From contig NZ_QNQU01000010.1 in NCBI RefSeq assembly GCF_003315595.1, forward strand, positions 153,202 through 217,201: DNA of 64,000 nucleotides, written 5' to 3'. The notes below the pieces were generated by a model, which was given only the letters and a program-made list of their open reading frames with translations, ran no database searches and was not told where the DNA came from. Both the position numbers and the translations under genes were made by a program. Origin of the DNA: Pedobacter miscanthi. GTDB lineage: Bacteria; Bacteroidota; Bacteroidia; Sphingobacteriales; Sphingobacteriaceae. How positions within the stretch are numbered: the stretch's first letter is position 1; each line of letters starts with the position of its first letter. Positions 45,484 to 54,327 of this stretch are shown here, in pieces.

Positions 45484-45827
45484 TTACAACAGCACATACA
45501 GATAATTTGCCGTGTCCATAAGACCATTCCTACGCAGGCTTTCAAGCAGCTGATATTCATCCATCGCAGGATTCTTTCTGTTAAGGACCAACTCCCGGAA
45601 AGCCTTGATCGCCTGCTTCTGGTTCAGATCAACGATGTCCGTGAGAGAATCATCGACACTTTTCGCCTTCATGCCGAAAGTGTCGACGTATTCTTCTGGA
45701 AAATCCTTCAGGTTATTGGTCACGATCACATTTGCATTCGTCTGATTACCGCTGCAAGCACATCCCGGTTATTCTCAACCGGTAGCCCGAGCTGCCCAAT
45801 AAGCCCTTTATGATTCCCCACCAACAT
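45484..45827 (-). pseudogene. Truncated, frameshifted PIN-domain toxin (VapC-like)
   Basis: Two minus-strand frames give one PIN tail. From ATG 45827 the first reads MLVGNHKGLIGQLGLPVENN then RDVLAAVI; a one-base shift near 45740 leads to TNANVIVTNNLKDFPEEYV and onward to NRKNPAMDEYQLLESLRR at the end. The pattern D/R-x-V-L-A-A-I plus I-V-T-x-N-L-K-D-F-P is that of stand-alone PIN proteins of about 190 residues. The first half with the catalytic acidic residues is missing, and the frame is broken, so it is not a working nuclease. No antitoxin gene is beside it. Confidence 0.82.
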
Positions 45828-45953
45828 GAGGCAAATCTAATTACGTCAAAGAACAAGGCGGTAACTCAAAACTGATTACCTTAACTATCAGACAAACAGA
45901 TATAAACAGCATACCATCGAAAAAAAGGAATTTTGATCCACCCTAAAAGTAAA

Positions 45954-46844
45954 TTAAAACCCATTTCTACGGGCTGCCCGCCTGGGATCATACGCATCAT
46001 CCTCATCCATTTTTTTCAAAACCGCTACCTTCATCATATCCAGAAACGCAGTCTTGCTCATCGTCTTTCTAGCCTTCAAATCATCAAAGCCCCTTTTGGG
46101 TACACGCAGGTTTACCCCAAAAAAATCACCCACCACTTTAAAAAGTTCTACAATCCCTATCTGCCCATCATTTACCTGTCCGGTCAAATGAATTCCATGC
46201 ACCAATTCGATCAGGTGGATATCTCCGCCCGTCCATCTAATCTCATGCTGCAGCCCACCGGACGGATCTACTACCGTATGCGATACCGGCAACTTTCCAG
46301 AAAGGGTATGCAACAGTGCTAAAATTTCATTGCGCAAACGTTCATATGCGATAAACCAACTCACCATTTCCGACATCCGGGTTCCTAAAAAAGGATCATA
46401 ACCCATCACCACTGGCTGTAGTACATTACCGGGATCCCCAAGGGTATAAAAAACCTCATCCAACATACCGCCATCCAAACGGAAATAATCATAATGCAAA
46501 CGGTTCTGCTCGAAAAAATCAGCAATAGCCTTAAGCTTAATAAGGAAATAACGCTTTTTAGCCTTCATCCCCATATTTGGGACAGCCGATAAAAAGTTAT
46601 AGTGCTCAGTATAATACACGAGTAAAGATTTAAATTGGGGATAGATAAATTTGTAATAATTAATTTCTGACAGGTTATCCACAAAGGGGTTTTCCAACAC
46701 AAAATCAGACAAAGTATTTAAAGCATCGGCAATGGCGGCAGTCTGTGCCCTCACCAATAGATCAGGTTTACTTTCCTTTAAAACGAATGATTCCAGCAGC
46801 GGACAGAGCCCGTCCATCAAATTCTCACTAAACTTGTTGTACAT
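45954..46844 (-). CDS. rteC: RteC regulatory protein
   Basis: Start at MYNKFSENLMDGL (296 residues); an upstream in-frame methionine adds nine residues. The sequence has the RteC pattern: EINYYKFIYPQFKSLLVYYTEHYNF, KKRYFLIKLKAIADFFEQNRLHYDYFRLDGGMLDE, and the C-terminal WTGGDIHLIELVHGIHLTGQVNDGQIGIVELFKVVGDFFGVNL. In CTnDOT-type elements RteC regulates excision and transfer. It lies divergent from a Crp/Fnr regulator gene and upstream of defence cargo rather than next to an excisionase. Confidence 0.95.
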   Translation of the reverse strand: MYNKFSENLMDGLCPLLESFVLKESKPDLLVRAQTAAIADALNTLSDFVLENPFVDNLSEINYYKFIYPQFKSLLVYYTEHYNFLSAVPNMGMKAKKRYFLIKLKAIADFFEQNRLHYDYFRLDGGMLDEVFYTLGDPGNVLQPVVMGYDPFLGTRMSEMVSWFIAYERLRNEILALLHTLSGKLPVSHTVVDPSGGLQHEIRWTGGDIHLIELVHGIHLTGQVNDGQIGIVELFKVVGDFFGVNLRVPKRGFDDLKARKTMSKTAFLDMMKVAVLKKMDEDDAYDPRRAARRNGF

Positions 46845-47119
46845 AGGTTTGATATTTAGAGTAACTCCCACCCCGCCAGTTAACCGGCAACAACTCTCAC
46901 AGGCAGGAAAAATTTACGAATCAAAAATCAACCGGACATCAGCCGTCCAACACACCAATATAATCCCCATCCCAAGTCTCCAGTTACCAGCGAAACCTAT
47001 TACCTTGATCCTTATACTAAACCTTCAGATAAAGCGTTAACCAATTGTATCCATTCCGCAAGGACAATATTAGTCCGTTTAAAAATAATAATGGTTGATC
47101 TGTGACACAATCGATCAAC

Positions 47120-47746
47120 ATGCAGCATTTTAACAATTCCGAAGCCGACCTACTGGAAACACTAAGCTTCATTATGCCCCTTCCAACCCCAATGCAAAAC
47201 CGGGTTAAAGAAGAAAGCCTTATCGAAACATTCGAACGCAAAAAAATTCTGTTATCACCAGGCGAAACCGCCCGCCGTATTTACTTTATCCGCAGCGGCT
47301 TCCTGCGTGCTTACTTCATCGATGAAGATGGCAAGGAATGTACCACCTGGTTTAGCACTAAAGGAGATCTAATGGCCTCCGCATCCAGCTTTTTCACCCA
47401 GCAACCCGCAAATGAGTACATCGAAGTCCTTCAAGACTGCACGCTTCAATCCCTAACATGGCTCGAGCTTAATGCCTATTATGCCGACTTCAAAGAAGGC
47501 AACCTACTAGGCAGAATCATCATCCAGAAATACTACATCCTCGGTGAAGAGCGCGCCATCTTATTACGTACACAAAGACCCGAACAGAGATACAATCTCC
47601 TACTTAAAAACCACCCTCAAATCGAACAGCAAACCACACAGCAAAACATCGCCTCTTATCTCGGCATCAGCCGCGAAACACTCAGCCGAATCCGTAGAAA
47701 AAAATTAGAAATGTGTCACCAGACACAAAAAGGGAAAAAATCATAA
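47120..47746 (+). CDS. Crp/Fnr family transcriptional regulator
   Basis: I start at the ATG 47120 (MQHFNNSEADLL); a GTG at 47102 is possible. The 208-residue protein has a cyclic-nucleotide-binding-type beta roll (LLSPGETARRIYFIRSGFLRAYFI; EYIEVLQDCTLQSL) and a C-terminal HTH (QQNIASYLGISRETLSRIRRKKL). There is no Fe-S Cys cluster, so it is not a true Fnr. The gene is divergent from rteC, within the mobile region. Confidence 0.9.
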   Translation: MQHFNNSEADLLETLSFIMPLPTPMQNRVKEESLIETFERKKILLSPGETARRIYFIRSGFLRAYFIDEDGKECTTWFSTKGDLMASASSFFTQQPANEYIEVLQDCTLQSLTWLELNAYYADFKEGNLLGRIIIQKYYILGEERAILLRTQRPEQRYNLLLKNHPQIEQQTTQQNIASYLGISRETLSRIRRKKLEMCHQTQKGKKS

Positions 47747-48420
47747 TAACAAAACTCGATAAAAATTAACTTTGGAAACTCAATTATAGCAATGCGTAAA
47801 TGAGTCTTATTGAAGGATTTCAGAAATTTAAGTGCATTTTAATTAATTGAAAAATGAAAATAAACAAAATCATTTCTATCAACAGCAGTCCATATTATCA
47901 AAAAACATATTCAAAAAACAAGGACAAGCAGCACTTTTAAATATGTAGAGAAAGATGTGTTATTAAGAAAAAAATCCAGATACACAAATATCTATCTTTA
48001 AATCCATTTTTTTTATGGGAACGGCAGAATACAAAACCAATCTATGATATACCTTTTATTTATCATTCGTACTGGTCACAGAGACTATGCTATTCTTTTA
48101 TATTCTGATTTTAAAAAGACAAAAATTGATACTTTCAGATAACGGATTTAAAAGTTAAACAATAAAACAGTCGATTTTCACTAAATTCACCGGTTAAACA
48201 CAGTTTTTACATCGAAAAAGATTTACTTCGAAAATTGGGTCTTGACAATGAGATTCGATAATAATTTCTAACTTTGGCGTTAAAAACACCATTGAGGTTT
48301 AATAAACAAGTCAATAGTTTTTTTCGGGGAGCCCTTTAAAAAAACAGGGATTATTTAAACATTAATTATAATAGTGACAAAACCATGCCTTTAAAAGCAT
48401 TTATCAATAATAAATCCTAA
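47747..48420. promoter_or_regulatory. AT-rich region with promoter for ATPase-nuclease pair
   Basis: A 674-bp non-coding stretch, very AT-rich. TAACTTTG at 48269-48276 matches TAnnTTTG; a TTG at 48242-48244 could be the -33 element, although the gap of 24 bp is long. This would drive the ATPase gene with a leader of about 140 nt. Nothing else is recognised. Confidence 0.45.
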
Positions 48421-49689
48421 ATGAAATTTATCAGAATAGCTAATGTTGGCCCATTAAAAGAAATAGCGATCGACCTGAACAAGGTTAATGTATTTATGGG
48501 TCCCCAAGGTAGTGGAAAAAGTACCATAGCTAAGATAATCAGCTATTGCAGCTGGGTGGAGAAAAATGTATCGATAAATCAATCTCTTGATGACTATCAG
48601 AATGATCATGATTTCTTCGAAAAAAGACTAACCAGTTTTCACAAACTCAATGGATATTTTAATAAAAATAGTGAAATCCAGTATTCCAGTGATGCTTTAG
48701 ACATTGATTACCGGCACAGAAAATTCAGTATTAAGTGGAAAGACAGGTACGCATACAAACGCAAAAAGATTTCCTACATACCATCAGAGCGAAATTTGGT
48801 TATTTTGCCAGAAATTGAAAAAGTAGAACTTCCGCATAATAATCTCAGAAGTTTCCTTTTTGATTGGTTGGATTCCCGCAAGGCTTTTAACGTAGACAAT
48901 AATCTTGAAGTTTTGGACTTAGATTACTCTTACTATTTTAACGACATTCACAAGGAAAACCATGTGATTAGCAAGAATCGGACGAACGATATTCACTTAA
49001 GTGACGCGTCTAGTGGTTTGCAATCATTGATTCCAATGTTGACCACCATTGAATATAACACATCATTGATTTATAATGGGGAATCAACCTCTTTTGAGCT
49101 CGACGAAATCAGGCGGGATACTTCCAGAAAGCTTCTTTATGAGTTTATAATAGGTAAGATTTATCCAGATAAATATCATACAGAGTCCTTGACAAAAGAA
49201 GAAATTGACCATATCAATTCCTTAATTTCACATGCAACTGGTGAATTGCAAAAAAGCATAGATCAATATCACAGAATTATGGACAACTTATTTAGGACCT
49301 CTGGGTCTGATCTGATTATTGAAGAGCCTGAACAAAATGTATTTCCAGCCACACAGAAAACCTTTGTCTACAGTCTACTGGAAAAGATAATCAATAGTCC
49401 ACATGAACATAGCTTGACTTTGACTACTCATAGCCCTTACATTCTATATGCGATAAATAGCTGTATAATGTATTCTTTGGTTAAACCTAAATTGAGCGAG
49501 GCAGAACACAAAACTTTGATTTGTACTCATTCAGAACTCTCACCTAAAATTATATCAATCTACGAGTTGGTTGATGGCAAAATCAATCATATCCAAGGAA
49601 AAGACGGTCTTATTGAAGCCAATTACTTCGATACGATAATGAATGGTTTAATGGAAGATTTCTATGCAATGTTAAACCACTATGATTAA
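48421..49689 (+). CDS. AAA family ATPase (AAA_21/RecF-like), putative defence
   Basis: A 422-residue ABC-type ATPase. The P-loop FMGPQGSGKSTIAKII is at residues 25-40, a signature-like HLSDASSGLQSLIPML near 192-207, Walker B DLIIEEPEQNVFP near 300, and the His switch TTHSPYILYAIN. These features match the OLD/SMC-like AAA ATPases used by Gabija, Septu and similar systems. There is no TOPRIM domain as in OLD enzymes, so it needs a partner. The following gene overlaps it by 8 bp and is likely its effector. It is AT-rich compared with the tra genes, consistent with transfer. Confidence 0.85.
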   Translation: MKFIRIANVGPLKEIAIDLNKVNVFMGPQGSGKSTIAKIISYCSWVEKNVSINQSLDDYQNDHDFFEKRLTSFHKLNGYFNKNSEIQYSSDALDIDYRHRKFSIKWKDRYAYKRKKISYIPSERNLVILPEIEKVELPHNNLRSFLFDWLDSRKAFNVDNNLEVLDLDYSYYFNDIHKENHVISKNRTNDIHLSDASSGLQSLIPMLTTIEYNTSLIYNGESTSFELDEIRRDTSRKLLYEFIIGKIYPDKYHTESLTKEEIDHINSLISHATGELQKSIDQYHRIMDNLFRTSGSDLIIEEPEQNVFPATQKTFVYSLLEKIINSPHEHSLTLTTHSPYILYAINSCIMYSLVKPKLSEAEHKTLICTHSELSPKIISIYELVDGKINHIQGKDGLIEANYFDTIMNGLMEDFYAMLNHYD

Positions 49690-50275
49690 GCTGGCCGTAA
49701 GCACTCAATTTCCACATCAATATGTTGGCTACGTTACTACAACCGATTCATTTTACATAGCCGATTATACCGACCAAACAAAAACCTCAACAGTTAAGCG
49801 CGGGGTTGAATTTCATTTAGGAACAGCCCCAGCAGACAATGTATTTTTTACTCTTACAAACAACATTGGACTAGAAATTGGTGGTATACCTTTTGATAAT
49901 TCTAGCTTTATATGCGGTGGTAATCCTAGATCCCAATGTGAATGTGTCGTTTTCCCACATGATTCAACAACAGACTCATGGGTACTTTTCTCTGAATTGA
50001 AGTATTGTCAAAACAATACAACAAAAAACAGTAAACAAATTAAAAAGGCAATACGTCAATTATATCGAACAAGGCATTATTATGTTCAGCATGGAATAAT
50101 TACCAAACAAAACACTAGTTATCTAATCGTTTCACTTCCTTTACAAAACGTGCCTTTCAAAGGTTTTACGCCTACTCCTGCACAACTCGTAAAACTGAAA
50201 CGTGACAGAAACATTATTCTTGCATTCAGAAACAATTCTTCGGTCATAGATCAAAAATTATTAAGTGTCGTTTAA
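49682..50275 (+). CDS. Putative PD-(D/E)XK nuclease partner of AAA ATPase
   Basis: A 197-residue protein I do not recognise as a named family. The segment CECVVFPHDSTTDSWVLFSE then LKYCQ resembles the PD-(D/E)XK core: Glu87 in place of the first Asp, then Glu105-Leu-Lys107, each preceded by hydrophobic strand residues. A helix with basic residues follows (QIKKAIRQLYRTRHYYVQHG), as in such nucleases. Its start overlaps the end of the ATPase gene by 8 bp, so the two are translationally coupled. It could be a DNA- or RNA-cutting effector, but the motif is short and the call is tentative. Confidence 0.55.
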   Translation: MIKLAVSTQFPHQYVGYVTTTDSFYIADYTDQTKTSTVKRGVEFHLGTAPADNVFFTLTNNIGLEIGGIPFDNSSFICGGNPRSQCECVVFPHDSTTDSWVLFSELKYCQNNTTKNSKQIKKAIRQLYRTRHYYVQHGIITKQNTSYLIVSLPLQNVPFKGFTPTPAQLVKLKRDRNIILAFRNNSSVIDQKLLSVV

Positions 50276-50403
50276 TTGATTCTTATTTAAAAAGCTATCC
50301 ATAATGACTGGTTCAGGTTGCATTTATTATCATTTTACGCAGATCTGAAACGGATCTTTACCTTTTCTATCTGTCAGGTTATAAACTTTTAAAGTCAAAA
50401 TAA

Positions 50404-50625
50404 TCAGAAATCTAACAAATCTTTTGGATGCACAGATAGCCCCTTTGCAAGATCAATAATAGAAAGCAAGGTTGGATTAATTTTACCATCCACATATCGT
50501 TTAATATCACTATGCTCAATATTACAATTTGCCGCAATCTTTCGATATGATAATTTTTTATTTTTTTTAATTTTTCCTACAGTCTCCCCAAACCTCTTCA
50601 AGGTATTCGCAGCTACATCATTCAT
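50404..50625 (-). CDS. XRE family helix-turn-helix regulator
   Basis: The start at MNDVAANTLKRFGETVGKIK gives 73 residues. It has a single Cro/C1-type HTH: KKLSYRKIAANCNIEHSDIKRYVDGKINPTLLSIIDLAKGL. Such small proteins usually repress their own gene. A perfect palindrome, TTGTTGTG-N6-CACAACAA at 50671-50692, lies 46 bp before the start and overlaps the -33 region of a plus-strand promoter. It faces the ATPase/nuclease pair and may control it or the region to its right. Confidence 0.88.
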   Translation of the reverse strand: MNDVAANTLKRFGETVGKIKKNKKLSYRKIAANCNIEHSDIKRYVDGKINPTLLSIIDLAKGLSVHPKDLLDF

Positions 50626-50631
50626 ATACAA

Positions 50632-51347
50632 AAAAGCTTTCAGGAAAGTTCCGTGAAAAAAGGATTTTTTTTGTTGTGCTTTAACACAACAATTGGTATA
50701 TTTGATTTATAATTAAGGCATTAAAAGAGTCTCGCTTGCTAAATTTCGACAAATGCAAATGAACGGGACAATAGATAATGCCTATAGTGATATTTTGCGT
50801 ATTTTCGTGCGCACTATAGCGCTATGGGCTCTATTGTAAATCCGTTTCATGGGCCGTCGAAAGCCTAGCAAGGCGGTATATAGAGCCCAGCTATAGTGCT
50901 TTACCTACCAACAGACTCGTATCAACCATACGAGCATGAAAAGAAAAAACAACCCGGTAACCCAATCTAAGCTATTCCCACTGGCTAATGGCACTGCCGT
51001 GTTTTTTCCTTTCCATACACAGAAACCCCAATCCTCCTACCCGTTTGACAGGCTTTTCGCCATCAAACCCAAAAACCCTATCTAGCTTTGGCATAGCCCT
51101 GTCCCTCAAATCAAAAAACACTGGTTCGTTAATAATGTATTCACGGGCCGGGCTATGCCTTTCACCAAAACAATCAGCCAAAAGCACATCTCTAACCAAA
51201 AACGACTAACCAAAGTATAAAGAATTTTACCCGAATCGTCCCACAACCAGGCGGGAAGCCATGTTTATCGGTTAATGGTTATTTCACCATGGCCCCCGTC
51301 CTGGTTTGTACAACACAGTAAACCAATCAACTAACCATATCAACAGT
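50632..51347. promoter_or_regulatory. Regulatory region with XRE operator, plus-strand promoter and structured segment
   Basis: No gene is evident in 715 bp. A perfect palindrome (ttgttgtg 50671-50678, cacaacaa 50685-50692) overlaps the -33 TTG of a promoter whose -7 element is TATATTTG (50697-50704), 20 bp spacing, directed right. Downstream lies a long imperfect hairpin, arms gcactatagc/gggctctat (50811-50834) and atagagccc/gctatagtgc (50880-50899), then a 7-bp stem ctcgtat...atacgag (50916-50934). The transcript could be a non-coding RNA or a leader of the SusC gene. Confidence 0.5.
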
Positions 51348-54320
51348 ATGAACAAATTAATCCTATTAATTGTCCTGGCCACGCTTTGCCCTAATTTAAA
51401 GCTAAGTGCCCAAACCAGCACACAGATCAGTGGACGGGTCCTCGCCAGCGATGATGGAAATCCCCTTCCAGGTGCCACGATCAGTATCAAAAATTCAAAT
51501 ACCGCAGTCCAGTCAGCAAAAGACGGCTCATTCACCATCCAAACTGAAACTGCAACCGGCACGTTAATTATTAGCTATACCGGATATAAATCCCAGCAAA
51601 TCAGCTTCAACGGCCCTATAAATAATCTAAAAATCAGCATGGAGGAAAGCCATGAAGCATTCGACGACATACAGGTTATCGGCTATGGCAAAACAACCAA
51701 ACGGTTAAATACCGGATCGGTATCTTCCATCAGCGCCAAACAAATCCAGCAGCAGCCAGTTGGAAATGTAGTCGCTGCACTATCCGGCCGTATGCCCGGC
51801 GTATTTATACAGACAGCCAACGGGCTGCCAGGCGGCAACATCAATATCCAGATCAGGGGAAAAGGATCAATAGTAGCTGGCACCGATCCCCTTTACATTG
51901 TTGACGGCGTCCCTTTTGACGGTACGCCAATCGGTAAAGGAAATACAGACGTGATCAATATCGCGGGCGCAGTTAGCCCCCTGAGCAACCTAAACCCTGC
52001 TGACATTGAAAACATCACTATTCTTAAAGATGCCGATGCCACCTCTATCTACGGAAGCAGGGGCGCAAACGGGGTTGTCCTGATTACGACCAAAAAAGCA
52101 AAATCAGGAGCTACCAAAATCGATGTTAATCTCCGCCAGGGTATCAGTACCATCAGCGCAAAACCAAAACTGCTTAACCTGCAGGATTATCTGCAGATGC
52201 GAAAAAATGCCTTTTCCAACGATAAACTCATCCCTTCATCCGATCCTGCATCTACCAGTTACGCCCCCGATCTTACCCTATGGAGCCAGACCCAAAGTAC
52301 CGACTGGGTAGATTACATTTTCGGTAGTTCAGCCAGCTCAACCGATCTCCAGGCAAGGGTGTCCGGAGGAAAAGGAAATACGACCTTTTCTGTCAACGGA
52401 AACTTCAGGAATGAAGGGACGGTCCTGCCCGGAAACAACAGCTATTACAGAACCGGATTATCTTCAGATATCCAGCATTTTTCCGAAAACCAAAAATTCA
52501 GTATCAGGATCTCAAACCAGCTCAGCAGGCAGCAAAGCGATCTGAGCAATATTGTAAACAACATCGACAGAAGTTTTCTTATTGCTCCCAATTACCCCCT
52601 TACCCTGCCGGATGGCAGTATAAACTGGTATGCTGGAAATATAGATGCGGAAAGTCTGGCACGAAGCAAAAATACAACGGACAACAGCATTACCAGTGCA
52701 GAACTTGCTTACCGGTTTTTACCCAACTTAAGTTTTAAAGTTAACTCAGGCTATACCAAGAGCAGTTATGACCAGACTTTTATCTCCCCCTCTTCATCGT
52801 TACCACCGGGCAGCATCAACAGCACCAACTTTACCAAAAGCAGCACACAGTCTTTTATCACCGAACCACAGCTCGATTATAACTTAAACTTTGGGAGGCA
52901 CAAGTTGAGCTTCCTTGTTGGGGCTACCTATCAACACAAAAGCAGTGAACGCATGTCGGTAATCGCCAGTAACTTTAGCCTGGAAAGCCTGATGGAGAAT
53001 CCTGGATCTGCCGGAACCGTAGCCAGTACGGGAAGTGATTCCCAATACAAGTACGCATCACTGTTCAGCAGGATTACCTATAACCTCAAGGACACATATA
53101 TATTAAACGCGACTTTAAGACGTGATGGTTCCTCCCGTTTTGGACCGGGAAACCGTTATGGTAATTTCGGCTCTATCGGAGCGAGCTGGATTTTTTCCAA
53201 CCAGAACTGGGTCCGGGAAAAACTTCCCGTACTTTCCTTGGGTAAACTCAGGGCAAGCCTGGGTACCAGCGGCAATGACCAGATCCCGGATTATGGCTAC
53301 CTCTCCACCTTTAGTAGCCCCGGATCCGCCGTCTATCAGGGGACTGCGATTATCAGGCCAAGCAGGATCAGCAATGCTGATTTCAAATGGGAAAACACCC
53401 GCAAAATGGACCTGGGGGTTGAACTTGGCTTTTTTAAGGATGCCCTGAGCCTTATTGCAGACTATTATCGCTCCAGCAGCTCAGATCAACTGGTCAACTA
53501 CGCCATCCCCTTAATTACCGGTTTTAGTAGCTACCAGGCCAACCTACCTGCAGTTATCCAAAACAGCGGATGGGAAATCAGCGTTAACTCCAATAACCTA
53601 AAAGGAAAAAAAATAGCCTGGTCAACCAACTTTAACATCACCATCCCAGAAAATAAGCTCAAATCTTTTGACAATTTCGAGAATTCCAGCTACGCTGCCA
53701 TTTACGAACTGGGATATGATATCACCCGCATTAGGGGTTATCAGTCCCTGGGCATAGACCCTGCAAGCGGAAAGGTTCTATATGCCGGCCGGGATGGCCA
53801 GGCTTCAGCAGCACCCTATTCCAACTTTACCCTTGGCAAAACCGCACCGGACTTTTATGGCGGGCTTGGCAACACCATCTCCTACCAAAACTTTGAGTTC
53901 AGCGTATTTCTACAATTTGTGAAGCAGCGTACCAAAGGCGGCATTAACCGGAATCCGGGAGGAGGCGGGACCTTTAATGAATTTGATCTGGAACCCTGGT
54001 CCCTGTCCAATCCATCCTCAACTGTCCCTCCGCCCTCCACCCAGTTTGACTTTTACTACGGCCAGTCCTCCGCTAATATTTTTGACACCTCCTACCTCAG
54101 GCTAAAAAACGTATCCCTTTCCTATTTGCTACCTGCAGAGGCTGCAAAAAAAATGGGGCTTACCACACTCAGGATATTTGCAGAAGGACAGAACCTCTAC
54201 ACCTGGTGGCACCACAATTCCGCAGTTATGGATCCTGAATCCGGTGCGATTTCTACCACAACCGGCAGAAACATCCCGCCACTTAAAACTTTTGTTATGG
54301 GGCTTCAAATCAGTTTATAA
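51348..54320 (+). CDS. SusC/RagA-type TonB-linked outer membrane transporter
   Basis: Start at MNKLILLIVLATLCPNLKLSAQ, a signal peptide, giving 990 residues. Then a carboxypeptidase-regulatory-like domain (ISGRVLASDDGNPLPGATISIK), a plug domain (QVIGYGKTTKRLNTGSVSSI; GSIVAGTDPLYIVDGVPFDG; SIYGSRGANGVVLITTK) and a long C-terminal beta barrel ending in LRIFAEGQNLYTW and a terminal aromatic-rich strand. It imports a nutrient, probably a peptide or oligosaccharide, through the outer membrane with the SusD lipoprotein; the substrate cannot be told from sequence. First gene of a susC-susD-tlpA operon. Confidence 0.96.
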   Translation: MNKLILLIVLATLCPNLKLSAQTSTQISGRVLASDDGNPLPGATISIKNSNTAVQSAKDGSFTIQTETATGTLIISYTGYKSQQISFNGPINNLKISMEESHEAFDDIQVIGYGKTTKRLNTGSVSSISAKQIQQQPVGNVVAALSGRMPGVFIQTANGLPGGNINIQIRGKGSIVAGTDPLYIVDGVPFDGTPIGKGNTDVINIAGAVSPLSNLNPADIENITILKDADATSIYGSRGANGVVLITTKKAKSGATKIDVNLRQGISTISAKPKLLNLQDYLQMRKNAFSNDKLIPSSDPASTSYAPDLTLWSQTQSTDWVDYIFGSSASSTDLQARVSGGKGNTTFSVNGNFRNEGTVLPGNNSYYRTGLSSDIQHFSENQKFSIRISNQLSRQQSDLSNIVNNIDRSFLIAPNYPLTLPDGSINWYAGNIDAESLARSKNTTDNSITSAELAYRFLPNLSFKVNSGYTKSSYDQTFISPSSSLPPGSINSTNFTKSSTQSFITEPQLDYNLNFGRHKLSFLVGATYQHKSSERMSVIASNFSLESLMENPGSAGTVASTGSDSQYKYASLFSRITYNLKDTYILNATLRRDGSSRFGPGNRYGNFGSIGASWIFSNQNWVREKLPVLSLGKLRASLGTSGNDQIPDYGYLSTFSSPGSAVYQGTAIIRPSRISNADFKWENTRKMDLGVELGFFKDALSLIADYYRSSSSDQLVNYAIPLITGFSSYQANLPAVIQNSGWEISVNSNNLKGKKIAWSTNFNITIPENKLKSFDNFENSSYAAIYELGYDITRIRGYQSLGIDPASGKVLYAGRDGQASAAPYSNFTLGKTAPDFYGGLGNTISYQNFEFSVFLQFVKQRTKGGINRNPGGGGTFNEFDLEPWSLSNPSSTVPPPSTQFDFYYGQSSANIFDTSYLRLKNVSLSYLLPAEAAKKMGLTTLRIFAEGQNLYTWWHHNSAVMDPESGAISTTTGRNIPPLKTFVMGLQISL

Positions 54321-54327
54321 TACGAAT

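Noticed and set aside
45409..45813. 134-codon plus frame opposite the PIN remnant
   Set aside because: It is antisense to a recognisable PIN sequence, which explains its length.
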